The notes under the pieces: model-generated
Database searches by the model: none
Told to the model about the DNA's origin: nothing
The model's input: the letters and a program-made list of their open reading frames with translations, nothing else
Shown: one piece after another, positions 8,738-16,037 of the stretch
How positions within the stretch are numbered: position 1 is the first letter of the stretch
How the letters are laid out: every line of letters begins with the position of its first letter
DNA from: QHVT01 sp036389275
GTDB taxonomy: Bacteria > Acidobacteriota > Thermoanaerobaculia > Gp7-AA8
Assembly: GCA_036389275.1 (NCBI GenBank)
Contig: DASVQE010000029.1
Span: 1-64,000 of the forward strand
DNA: 64,000 bases
Direction of reading: 5' to 3'
Made by a program: the position numbers and the translations under genes

Positions 8738-8814
8738 TGGTGCACCCATGAGGACTCGAACCTCAAACCTTCTGATCCGTAGTCAGATGCTCTATCCAAT
8801 TGAGCTATGGGTGC
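8738..8814 (-). tRNA. tRNA-Arg (anticodon ACG), CCA encoded
   Basis: Acceptor GCACCCA/TGGGTGC, discriminator A and encoded CCA (8738-8740). The D-arm is TAGCTCAATTGGATAGAGCA and the anticodon stem-loop TCTGA-CTACGGA-TCAGA gives ACG. This is the obligatory substrate of TadA, whose gene follows. Confidence 0.97.
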
Positions 8815-8867
8815 GAGCACGGAACCTTAACCACCGCTCCGGAGGGTTCATTCCGAGGCGGCGGCGC

Positions 8868-8873
8868 ATTCTA
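8868..8873 (-). promoter_or_regulatory. Possible -10 (TAGAAT) for tRNA-Arg(ACG)
   Basis: TAGAAT on the minus strand, ~54 nt upstream of the mature tRNA 5' end; it would give a short pre-tRNA leader. No clear -35. Confidence 0.3.
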
Positions 8874-8900
8874 CTCGCGCTCCGGAACGCTCGCAACCTC

Positions 8901-8928
8901 TTGCCCGGCCCGTGAGTTGCTGTAGACT
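8901..8928 (+). promoter_or_regulatory. Candidate promoter TTGCCC-16-TAGACT
   Basis: TTGCCC (8901-8906) and TAGACT (8923-8928) are 16 bp apart, upstream of the conserved hypothetical gene at 9037. A start near 8935 would give a ~100-nt leader that contains the 11-bp inverted repeat at 8963-9005. Confidence 0.4.
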
Positions 8929-8962
8929 GGAAGCTCCTGGCGACTCCACCTGTCACGGCCTT

Positions 8963-9005
8963 CACGGTTGGCTACTGCCTGCCCACCCTTCCCCAGCCAA
9001 CCGTG
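8963..9005 (+). other. 11-bp perfect inverted repeat in presumed 5' leader
   Basis: CACGGTTGGCT (8963-8973) is the exact reverse complement of AGCCAACCGTG (8995-9005), with a 21-nt pyrimidine-rich loop. It ends 31 bp before the ATG at 9037 and just ahead of a GGAGG at 9005-9009. It could be an RNA hairpin or an operator. Confidence 0.45.
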
Positions 9006-9036
9006 GAGGCGCGTGATTTACCCGCATGAAACGCGC

Positions 9037-9495
9037 ATGAAAAAAGAAGACGTTTACGCGCGCACGATGCACACTCCCGACGATCCAGCGCGGGCGGAGC
9101 TGCGCGCCGCCTTGCGCGAGCTCTGGAAGCACCTCATGCCGCTGCATCGCGCGCTGATCGACGCCGCCAGCGCCGACTATCGCGCCAACGTCGCGCCGGT
9201 CAGCGGCCCCAATCACCTGCTGCAGCTCCTGCAGGAAGATCCCTTCTTCGCCTGGCTCCGCCCGATGACCACGCTCATCGTCGACATCGACTCGATGTCG
9301 CGCACCGATTTCGAGCGCGCCGACGTCGAGGCCATCGCCGCCCGCGTCGAGAGCCTCTTCACCGCCGGCGCCACCGCCGATCTCCCCAGCCGCTATCTGT
9401 CCCTCGTACAGAGCGACGTGGAAGTGGCCATTGCGCATGCGGCAGTGCGGCAGGCCTTATTGAGGCTCCTGCCTCCTTCCACAAAGACACCCTGA
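9037..9495 (+). CDS. Conserved hypothetical protein
   Basis: A 152-residue, soluble, helical protein from the ATG at 9037; a GTG at 9013 and an ATG at 9067 are in-frame alternatives, and none has a well-placed Shine-Dalgarno. The core runs from ELWKHLMPLHRALIDAA through GPNHLLQLLQEDPFFAWLRPM to RVESLF. I recall similar small proteins ('hypothetical' in proteobacteria and acidobacteria) but no assigned function. No catalytic or metal motif is evident. The gene stands alone, 55 bp before the ECF sigma gene, and might share its transcript. Confidence 0.7.
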   Translation: MKKEDVYARTMHTPDDPARAELRAALRELWKHLMPLHRALIDAASADYRANVAPVSGPNHLLQLLQEDPFFAWLRPMTTLIVDIDSMSRTDFERADVEAIAARVESLFTAGATADLPSRYLSLVQSDVEVAIAHAAVRQALLRLLPPSTKTP

Positions 9496-9550
9496 CACCC
9501 TTCCGCGGAACCATTAGGGCGTAATTGCAGTAAAGTAGAAGTACCGCCCA

Positions 9551-10081
9551 ATGGAACTTTTCCGCTTCGACGACGACTATGTGCGACGTCTGCGAGAGTG
9601 CGACTCTGCCGTGGTGCGCCATTTCCACGACTATTTTCGCGACCTGTTGCGCGCGACGTTCTCGCGCCGACTGCACACCACCGACGTCGACGATCTGATC
9701 CAGGAGACCTTCGCCCGCGTCTTCACCCGCCTCGGCGATCTGCACGAGGGCGCCAAGCTCGGCGCGTTCGTCTACGGCGTGGCCGGCCACGTGGCGCAGG
9801 AGCAGTCGCGCGCGAACTCGCGCAGCCAGCCGCTCGAAGCGGTGCGCGAGAGCGCGGTCCTGCCCGACGTCGAGGAGCGCGTCGACCGCAGCCGCGCCGC
9901 CGCCGAGGTGCGGCGCCTGCTGGCCGAGCTGCCGCGGCGCGACTCCGACATTCTGCAAGCGGTTTTTCTGCAGGAGGAAGACAAAGACGCCGTCTGTGAG
10001 CGCTATGGCGTGACGCGCGCCAATCTCCGCGTCCTCATCCACCGCGCCGTCAAGTCGATGCGCCAGTCATTGGAGCGATGA
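9551..10081 (+). CDS. ECF-type RNA polymerase sigma factor
   Basis: A 176-residue sigma-70 family protein. Region 2 is at residues ~20-85 (DVDDLIQETFARVFTRL), followed by a short linker. Region 4 is at ~115-170 with a helix-turn-helix (DAVCERYGVTRANLRVLIHRAVKSM). Region 3 is absent, as in ECF factors. The adjacent downstream gene (24 bp) encodes a membrane anti-sigma factor, and a TPR-CHAT protein follows, so the sigma factor most likely controls this cluster. TAAAGT at 9531-9536 may be part of its promoter, but it lies 14 nt from the ATG. Confidence 0.92.
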   Translation: MELFRFDDDYVRRLRECDSAVVRHFHDYFRDLLRATFSRRLHTTDVDDLIQETFARVFTRLGDLHEGAKLGAFVYGVAGHVAQEQSRANSRSQPLEAVRESAVLPDVEERVDRSRAAAEVRRLLAELPRRDSDILQAVFLQEEDKDAVCERYGVTRANLRVLIHRAVKSMRQSLER

Positions 10082-10105
10082 AACGTTTTTACGCCACCCG
10101 TCACT

Positions 10106-10777
10106 ATGAGAACGATGGATCACACCGCAGCCACCCGCGACGACGTCCCTGAGCGCTATCTCCTCGGAGAGCTCAGCGCCGAAGACGCCGAAGCGTACGA
10201 GGCGCATGCCTTCGAATGTGAGGAGTGCGCCGCCGTGCTGCGCGCCGGCGCGCGCCTGATGGATGGCGGCCGCCGCGTCGCCGCCGAGCGCCGCAACGTC
10301 GTCTCCATCGACGCGCCGCGCCGCCGCACCATGCGCTGGATGTGGCTCGCGCCGGTCGCTGCGGCGCTGGCCGTGGCCGTGCTGCTGATTCCGCGCGGCG
10401 CGTCACGCTTGACGACGGCCGAGTTCGGACGCGCCAGCGACACGCTGCTCACCGGCGAGATGCGCGGCCCCGAAGACGCGCCGGTCGTGCACGTCTCCGA
10501 CGACGCCGCAACCGAGCTCCAGTTCGACATCCCGGCCGACCCGCAATACGTCCGCTACGACGCCGCGCTGCACGGACCGCGCGGCGACGTCGTCGGCCAG
10601 CGGACCATCACGCCGCAAGAGGCGCAATCATCGATCCCTTTGCTGCTGCGCGCGTTGCCCGCGGGCAGCTACGTTCTGACGGTCGCGGGCGTCCGCAAGG
10701 ATGGCAACCGCACCGCGCTCGTCAGCCGTCGATTCAACGTGGTTCCACTGCAGAGAGACGCAGCAACCGGGACGTGA
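10106..10777 (+). CDS. Membrane-anchored anti-sigma factor with zinc-finger motif
   Basis: A 223-residue protein. Residues ~10-50 form an anti-sigma zinc-finger-like domain (RYLLGELSAEDAEAYEAH, then HAFECEECA with the H-x3-C-x2-C signature). A single transmembrane helix lies at ~76-93 (WMWLAPVAAALAVAVLLI), followed by a ~130-residue beta-rich C-terminal domain likely outside the membrane. This is the ZAS anti-sigma layout: the cytoplasmic finger holds the sigma factor encoded just upstream. An in-frame ATG at 10115 is an alternative start. The outer domain, which ends in a beta-sandwich-like stretch, could be the sensor. Confidence 0.87.
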   Translation: MRTMDHTAATRDDVPERYLLGELSAEDAEAYEAHAFECEECAAVLRAGARLMDGGRRVAAERRNVVSIDAPRRRTMRWMWLAPVAAALAVAVLLIPRGASRLTTAEFGRASDTLLTGEMRGPEDAPVVHVSDDAATELQFDIPADPQYVRYDAALHGPRGDVVGQRTITPQEAQSSIPLLLRALPAGSYVLTVAGVRKDGNRTALVSRRFNVVPLQRDAATGT

Positions 10778-10799
10778 GGACGTCCCAAGGAGGTAGCCC

Positions 10800-11663
10800 A
10801 TGACGGACTTCAGTTATCACGCAAGTGTGCTCGGACTCGGAGGCATGCTCGAGGACGCGAGCGGCTGCACCACCGCCGTCCCGAGCCTCGCCGCAACCGC
10901 GCTCGCGCCGACCGGCGGCATCGGCTCGTCGGTGGTCGAGAACTACTGCAAAGACGGCGTCGAGTTCACGCGCGCCGAGAGCCGCGTCTGCGGCTCGCGC
11001 CTCGGCTCGCGCGACGTCTTCTCCACGCAGGCCGACGTCTACATCACCAATCTCACGCTCTTCGGCCGGCTCAAGATCGCGCTCATGCAGGCCTCGCTCA
11101 CCTCGACGCGCGATGCGAACCAGGCCGACTCGCTGTTCGACTTTCACGCGACGTTCCGCGGCGTGACCGTCGACGGTGACGAGGTCGTGCCGGCGCTCGA
11201 CGTCGACCTCGGCAGCTGCGGCACCTACGACGACTTCGCGCGCGTCGTGCGCGGCCGCAGCGACGACTACGCACAGCGCTTCGACTACGAGAAGCAGGAC
11301 CTGCTCGACGCTCTGAACGCGCGGACGCCGGTGCGCGGCTCGTATCTCGAGCGCGCCGAAGTGCCGCGGCATCTGGTCAAGCCGCCGAAAGGCTATGCCG
11401 TACACATCCCCGGCTACGGCAAGCTGCACCTCGCCGAGTTCCTCTTCAAGCACGGACGCCGCCGCATCAACCTGGTGCGCCTGCAGTTCGGCGAGACGCT
11501 CGACTTCGACGTCGTCGAGAAGAGCGGCGAAGCCGGTGAGCGTCTGATGATGCCGATGGTGTTGTCCGGCGACCCGACGACGACGTCCGGCTCGCCGAGC
11601 GGCGGCTCGATGACCGTCGGTTCCGTGGAGGGAAATGGCAGCCCGATCATGCCGGCGAAGTAG
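10800..11663 (+). CDS. Unrecognised 287-residue protein in sigma/CHAT operon
   Basis: The start is well supported by an AAGGAGG seven nucleotides before the ATG. I do not recognise the family. It has no signal peptide or membrane helix and carries four cysteines (near residues 23, 50, 62 and 140). The central region mixes strands and charged residues, with a basic patch (KHGRRRINL near residue 220). A Gly/Ser/Thr-rich tail occupies the last ~30 residues. Its last 29 bp overlap the start of the CHAT gene in another frame, so the two are translationally coupled. By context it is a partner, regulator or substrate of the CHAT protein; this is inference. Confidence 0.8.
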   Translation: MTDFSYHASVLGLGGMLEDASGCTTAVPSLAATALAPTGGIGSSVVENYCKDGVEFTRAESRVCGSRLGSRDVFSTQADVYITNLTLFGRLKIALMQASLTSTRDANQADSLFDFHATFRGVTVDGDEVVPALDVDLGSCGTYDDFARVVRGRSDDYAQRFDYEKQDLLDALNARTPVRGSYLERAEVPRHLVKPPKGYAVHIPGYGKLHLAEFLFKHGRRRINLVRLQFGETLDFDVVEKSGEAGERLMMPMVLSGDPTTTSGSPSGGSMTVGSVEGNGSPIMPAK

Positions 11664-14070
11664 CGCTCTGCTCGCGATCACGCTGCTGGCGCTCCTGCTT
11701 CTCGGAGCGTCAGCAGCGCCGCCGAAGGCGCCGCCGAGCGCTGAGGAAGAGGCGCGCGCGGCGCGGACGCTGATCGACCGCGCCGACTACGACGCCGCGC
11801 AGAAACGGATCAACGCCGCGCTGCGCCGCTTCGCATCGAGCGATGCCGAGGCGGTATGGGCGCTGCGCGTGATGCGCGGCGAGCTGCTCGCGCGAACCGG
11901 AGACCGCGACGGAGCCGCAAAAATCCTCACGCGGCAGTTGCCGCCGAAATTGCGCACGAGCGTTCCGGAAGTGCGGCGCCTGCTCTTCCTGCCCTACGTG
12001 ACCGGCGACCGCTCTTCCGTCGAGAAGGCGCGCGCCATCGCCGCGAAACACCACCCGGAGTTGATGGCGGACTACTACATCGTCGTCAACGCGCTGAACC
12101 TCGATCCCGCGCACGCCGAGGAGCACCTGCGCGATGCGACGCGCATCGCGAGGCGCTACGGCAACCGCGCCGCGGAAGCGCGCGCGCAGGCCGCGATGGT
12201 GCTTGCGCTCCATCACCGGCGTCCGGCCGAGGCGATCCGATGGGGCGAGCAGGCCCTGCCGCTTTTGCGCGAGCTGCGGTTGCGCCGCGAAATCGAGCAG
12301 ACGGAAGGCAACCTCGGCTGGGCGTACCTCGACAACGGCGACGACGAGTCGGCCGAGCCGCTATTCGTCAAAGCCGAGGCAGGCGCGCGGGCGGTGAACA
12401 ACGTCGGCGACCGCGCCACGTGGCTCGTGCAGCTCGGCAACCTCGCCTACCACCGTCGCGACTGGGCCGTCGCGGAGCAGCGCTATCGCGAGGTCGTGAG
12501 CGCGCCGGGCGTGCAGGAGATCGAGCGCGCGTATGCGCTCGCGAATCTCGCGAGAATCGCGCTCGAGACCCGGCGCCTCGACGACGCCCGGCGCTACAAC
12601 GCCGAGGCGCTGGTACTGAAAACGAAGAACGGCCAGGAAGAGGCGGAGCACAGCTCGCGCGTGATCGACGCCGGCATCGAGACCGCGGCCGCGCATTACG
12701 ACGTCGCCGAGAAGATTCTGCGCGGCGTGATCGCGGATGCGAAGAGCCGGCCGCTTCAGTTGGAAGCGCAGGCAGGACTCGGCAGAGTCTACGCACGCTC
12801 GGGACGGACCGCGCTCGCGGAACAGGCCTATCGCCGCGCCGTCGAGACCGGCCGCGCCTTGCGGTCGTCCATCGATGACGTCGAGCTGCGCCTGAATTTT
12901 CCCGGCAAGACCAAAGCAGTCCTCGACGAGTACGTCGACCTGCTGGTCGCCAGCGGCCGCGCGAACGACGCGCTCGCGGCGACGGAGCTGAGCCGCGCCG
13001 AGTCTCTCGAGGAAGTGCTCGGCTCCGCTGCCGCGGCGCGCGCGCTCGATCCCGTCGCGATCGCGAAGCAGCACAACGCCGTCATTCTCTGCTACTGGCT
13101 CGGCACGGAGCACTCGTATCTCTGGAGCGTCACGCCGGCGGGCGTCGCGCTGGCGACGCTGCCGCGCGCGTCCGACATCGAGAGCGCCGTCGGCGCGTAT
13201 CAGCGCGACCTCCTCGGGGCGCGCGGCACGCTGACCATGAGCGGCCCGCGCGCGCGCAAGCTGTACGACATGCTCGTCGCGCCGGCGAAGGTACCGCGCA
13301 ACGCGCGCGTGATCGTCGTCGGCGACGGCAAGCTGCACGCGTTGAATTTCGAGACGCTCGTGCCGCCGTCGCAGCCGGCGCACTATTGGATCGAAGACGC
13401 GGTCGTCACCGCCGCCGGCTCGCTGCAACTGCTCTCGCGCGGAGAGCGCAGGAGCGCGACCGCGCCGCGCTCGGCGCTGATCGTCGGCGATCCGCTGCCC
13501 GCCGATCCCGCGTTTCCGCCACTGGCACATGCGAAAGAAGAGATTGCGCGCGTGGCGCAGCGCTTCGCGAAGCCGCAACTGCTCACCGGCGCGAACGCGA
13601 CGCCGGCCGCGTACCGCGCCGCAACGCCGGAGCAGTACGACGTGCTGCACTTCGTCGCGCACGGCGTGGCCACGCGGCTTCGCCCGCTCGACTCGTCGGT
13701 GATCCTCGGATTCGATGCTGCGAAGTCGTACAAGCTCGTCGCGCGCGACATCGTCGCGCAGCACCTCGCCGCGCGTCTGGTCACGCTGTCGAGTTGTCAC
13801 GGCGCCGGCACGCGCGCCTACGCCGGCGAAGGTCTGGTCGGACTGGCGTGGGCATTTCTCGGTGCGGGCGCCTCCAACGTCATCGCCGGCCTCTGGGAAG
13901 TGAGCGATGCCGCCACGCCGCAACTCATGTCGCGGCTCTATGAGAACCTCGCCAAGAGCGGCGATCCGGCGCGCGCGCTCCGCGATGCGAAGCTCACGCT
14001 CGTCCGATCGAAGAGCATCTACAACCGGCCGCTCTACTGGGCGCCGTTCGTGTTGTATTCGGGGTCGTGA
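11635..14070 (+). CDS. Secreted TPR-CHAT (caspase-like) protein
   Basis: An 811-residue protein. The N-terminus has a Sec-type signal (LLAITLLALLLLGASAA). Residues ~30-420 form degenerate tetratricopeptide-type helical repeats. The C-terminal ~330 residues are a CHAT domain, a caspase/separase-like fold: H676 in HFVAHG and C721 in LSSCHGAG form the expected His-Cys dyad, 45 residues apart, followed by the GEGLVGLAWAFLGAGA and GLWEVSD segments typical of the family. CHAT domains are proteases or peptide-binding pseudoproteases. It is the last gene of the sigma/anti-sigma/unknown operon, and its start overlaps the upstream gene by 29 bp. The export signal implies periplasmic or surface action. 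Confidence 0.9.
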   Translation: MAARSCRRSSALLAITLLALLLLGASAAPPKAPPSAEEEARAARTLIDRADYDAAQKRINAALRRFASSDAEAVWALRVMRGELLARTGDRDGAAKILTRQLPPKLRTSVPEVRRLLFLPYVTGDRSSVEKARAIAAKHHPELMADYYIVVNALNLDPAHAEEHLRDATRIARRYGNRAAEARAQAAMVLALHHRRPAEAIRWGEQALPLLRELRLRREIEQTEGNLGWAYLDNGDDESAEPLFVKAEAGARAVNNVGDRATWLVQLGNLAYHRRDWAVAEQRYREVVSAPGVQEIERAYALANLARIALETRRLDDARRYNAEALVLKTKNGQEEAEHSSRVIDAGIETAAAHYDVAEKILRGVIADAKSRPLQLEAQAGLGRVYARSGRTALAEQAYRRAVETGRALRSSIDDVELRLNFPGKTKAVLDEYVDLLVASGRANDALAATELSRAESLEEVLGSAAAARALDPVAIAKQHNAVILCYWLGTEHSYLWSVTPAGVALATLPRASDIESAVGAYQRDLLGARGTLTMSGPRARKLYDMLVAPAKVPRNARVIVVGDGKLHALNFETLVPPSQPAHYWIEDAVVTAAGSLQLLSRGERRSATAPRSALIVGDPLPADPAFPPLAHAKEEIARVAQRFAKPQLLTGANATPAAYRAATPEQYDVLHFVAHGVATRLRPLDSSVILGFDAAKSYKLVARDIVAQHLAARLVTLSSCHGAGTRAYAGEGLVGLAWAFLGAGASNVIAGLWEVSDAATPQLMSRLYENLAKSGDPARALRDAKLTLVRSKSIYNRPLYWAPFVLYSGS

Positions 14071-14078
14071 AGGCGCGC

Positions 14079-14155
14079 TGGCGTCCCCGGCAGGATTCGA
14101 ACCTGCGACCCACAGCTTAGAAGGCTGTTGCTCTATCCGACTGAGCTACGGGGAC
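14079..14155 (-). tRNA. tRNA-Arg (anticodon TCT), CCA encoded
   Basis: Acceptor GTCCCCG/CGGGGAC, discriminator G, encoded CCA (14079-14081). Anticodon arm ACAGC-CTTCTAA-GCTGT gives TCT (AGA/AGG codons). It is convergent with the CHAT gene, whose stop is 8 bp away. Confidence 0.97.
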
Positions 14156-14169
14156 GGAGGAGGAGGAAT

Positions 14170-14246
<77 letters not shown>

Positions 14247-14262
14247 ACGCGGAAGAACGCTG

Positions 14263-14291
14263 CTGCCGCGGCCAACAGGAGGCCGCGGCAG
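14263..14291 (-). terminator. 11-bp perfect hairpin between membrane-protein gene and tRNA-Pro
   Basis: CTGCCGCGGCC and its complement GGCCGCGGCAG flank a 7-nt loop, just after the stop of the 144-residue gene and before tRNA-Pro on the same strand. After the stem the minus strand reads CAGCGTTCTT, so the U-tract is poor. It may be a terminator or an RNA-processing signal. Confidence 0.5.
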
Positions 14292-14303
14292 GCCATTCCG
14301 GCG

Positions 14304-14738
14304 TCAGACGGCGCGGGCGGTGGGAGCGTCGAGGCGGCGCGCCGGCAGTGCGGCGGCCCACTTCGGCTGATCGGCGCGGTCGACGACGAACTCGAACACG
14401 GCGCCGTGCGAGCGGATGCGCAGCACGCGCTTGTCGGCCGGCAGGTTCTTGCCCGTCGAGAGCTCGTCCTCGTACTCGATCTCGTCGATGCGCGAGAGCT
14501 CGAACGACGCTTCCAGATCGGGATTCTCGTAGTACAGCGAGTCGGCCGTCACGGCCAGCGACACCGGGATGCAGTCGCGGCCTTCCACGTACTCGGCGCG
14601 CGTGACCAGCTTCGACGTCGCCTGACGCTTCTTCATGATCGCGTCGATCAGATCCTTCCGGCGAAGCTTCAAGAGCAGCGGAATGAGCACAGCGACGGCG
14701 ACCAGTCCGATCGTCGTTAAAGCCGCAAGTCCAGGCAT
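14304..14738 (-). CDS. Hypothetical membrane-anchored protein
   Basis: A 144-residue protein with one N-terminal membrane helix (LAALTTIGLVAVAVLIPLLL), a basic stop-transfer (KLRRKD), and a ~110-residue cytoplasmic beta-rich domain that looks PH-like in strand pattern (SLAVTADSLYYENPD..., VLRIRSHGAVFEFVVD). I do not recognise a named family. A strong GAGGAGGAAGG ribosome binding site precedes the ATG by 4 nt. It is the first gene of a unit reading toward tRNA-Pro and tRNA-Arg. Confidence 0.75.
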   Translation of the reverse strand: MPGLAALTTIGLVAVAVLIPLLLKLRRKDLIDAIMKKRQATSKLVTRAEYVEGRDCIPVSLAVTADSLYYENPDLEASFELSRIDEIEYEDELSTGKNLPADKRVLRIRSHGAVFEFVVDRADQPKWAAALPARRLDAPTARAV

Positions 14739-14859
14739 AAACCTTCCTCCTCGGGCGTGGAAACAAATTGTGAAGTTGTTGCCGGAAATGTACGCCTTTT
14801 TCCGTCATTAAACCAGCGCCTTCCGCCCGCATGAGACGGCCCCAACCGTACGTTCCGGC

Positions 14860-14865
14860 TAGAAT
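14860..14865 (+). promoter_or_regulatory. Leaderless -10 (TAGAAT) for the Nudix gene
   Basis: TAGAAT ends 7 nt before the ATG at 14873, placing the expected start of transcription on the start codon itself. This supports 14873 over the upstream in-frame ATG at 14831. Confidence 0.55.
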
Positions 14866-14872
14866 GCGGAAC

Positions 14873-15367
14873 ATGGCGGCCGGGCGGCGGAAGACGCGCA
14901 ACGAACACTCGTCGGGCGGCGCCGTCATCGCCGTGCGCGAGGGCGTTCCGCACGTCGCGCTGATCGCCACGCGCAACCGCACGCGCTGGGGCCTGCCGAA
15001 GGGCGCGGTCAACGAAGGCGAGACCGCCGAGGCGGCGGCGCTGCGCGAAGTGCTCGAGGAAACCGGTTTGCAGGCGAAGATCGTCAAGCCGCTCGACACG
15101 ATCGAGTACTACTTTCGCGCCGGCGACACCCTCATCCACAAGCGCGTCGATTTCTATCTGATGGACTACGTCGCCGGCGAGCTGCAGCCGCAGCTCAGCG
15201 AGGTGGACGACGTCGAGTGGGTCGAGCTGACGGCTGCGTTGCGGCGCGCGAGCTTCGACTCCGAGCGGAAGCTGCTCGAGATGGCGCTTCAGTCGATGGA
15301 CTCTTCTTCGTCGCTGGGCTCTTCTTCGCCGCTGCCTTCTTCGCCGGCGTCTTCTTCTTCTTCGTAG
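14873..15367 (+). CDS. Nudix hydrolase
   Basis: 164 residues from the ATG at 14873. The Nudix box G-x5-E-x7-REVLEETGL is complete (starting GAVNEGE), so it should hydrolyse a nucleoside diphosphate linked to another moiety using Mg2+; the substrate is unknown. The fold continues to about LLEMALQ. The last ~22 residues are almost pure Ser/Pro (SSSSLGSSS...), a by-product of lying antisense to the Lys/Pro/Thr-rich tail of the LigD-type gene, with which it overlaps by 173 bp tail to tail. The upstream ATG at 14831 would add 14 residues and lies before the TAGAAT promoter. Confidence 0.88.
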   Translation: MAAGRRKTRNEHSSGGAVIAVREGVPHVALIATRNRTRWGLPKGAVNEGETAEAAALREVLEETGLQAKIVKPLDTIEYYFRAGDTLIHKRVDFYLMDYVAGELQPQLSEVDDVEWVELTAALRRASFDSERKLLEMALQSMDSSSSLGSSSPLPSSPASSSSS

Positions 15368-16034
15368 CGGACGCTTTCGTCTCCGCCTCGAGCCGCGCCG
15401 CGAGCGTCGGCGCCTTGCGCGAGGCCGCCTTCCGGTTGCTCTGCCAGACGTTGGCCGGATTCACTTCCTCCACCAGGCGGTTCGACACGACCGACCGCGG
15501 CGCCACGCGCGTGACGTCGACCTCCTCGTTCGCGAACTCGTCGCGATGCTTGAGCAGCAGCCACTCGTTACCCTTGTCGCCCGATTTCCCGCGGCCGCCG
15601 ATCTTGACCAGCGCCCATTCGCCGAACATCTTCTTTCCATACATCCGGAAAGTCAGCTTTCCGGATTTCAGCGCCTTCACCGGATCGTCGCCCGGCTCGA
15701 TGAACTCCCAGCCGCCCTCGTCCCAGATGATCACGTTGCCCGCGCCGTAGTTGCCTTCCGGGATCACGCCTTCGAATTTCGCGTAGTCGTACGGATGGTC
15801 CTCGGTCATCATCGCCAGCCGCTTGGTGGACGGGTCGTACGACGGACCTTTCGGCACCGCCCACGACTTGAGCACACCTTCCATCTCCAGGCGGAAGTCG
15901 TAGTGAAGGTGCGACGCCTGATGTTTCTGGATGACGAAGATCGGCAGCTTGCCGCGCTTCGGCTTGCCGCCCGCCGGCTCCGGCGTATCGCCGAAGTCGC
16001 GCATCTGGCGATATTTCTTCAGCAGATCGGGCAT
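15195..16034 (-). CDS. Stand-alone DNA ligase D 3'-phosphoesterase (PE) domain protein
   Basis: 279 residues. The first ~160 match the LigD phosphoesterase domain: FVIQKHQASHLHYDFRLE, LKSWAVPKGPS, and HPYDYAKFEGVIPEGNYGAG carry the His/Asp/Glu metal-site motifs. PE removes 3' phosphate or ribonucleotide damage before ligation in bacterial NHEJ. There is no polymerase or ligase domain. A ~100-residue Lys/Ala/Pro-rich tail (KKKKTPAKKAAAKK-like) is probably a DNA-binding extension. It is 3 bp downstream of ku, so they form an operon. The tail overlaps the 3' end of the Nudix gene on the other strand. Confidence 0.9.
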   Translation of the reverse strand: MPDLLKKYRQMRDFGDTPEPAGGKPKRGKLPIFVIQKHQASHLHYDFRLEMEGVLKSWAVPKGPSYDPSTKRLAMMTEDHPYDYAKFEGVIPEGNYGAGNVIIWDEGGWEFIEPGDDPVKALKSGKLTFRMYGKKMFGEWALVKIGGRGKSGDKGNEWLLLKHRDEFANEEVDVTRVAPRSVVSNRLVEEVNPANVWQSNRKAASRKAPTLAARLEAETKASATKKKKTPAKKAAAKKSPATKKSPSTEAPSRAASARSRSSRAATQPSARPTRRRPPR

Positions 16035-16037
16035 GCG

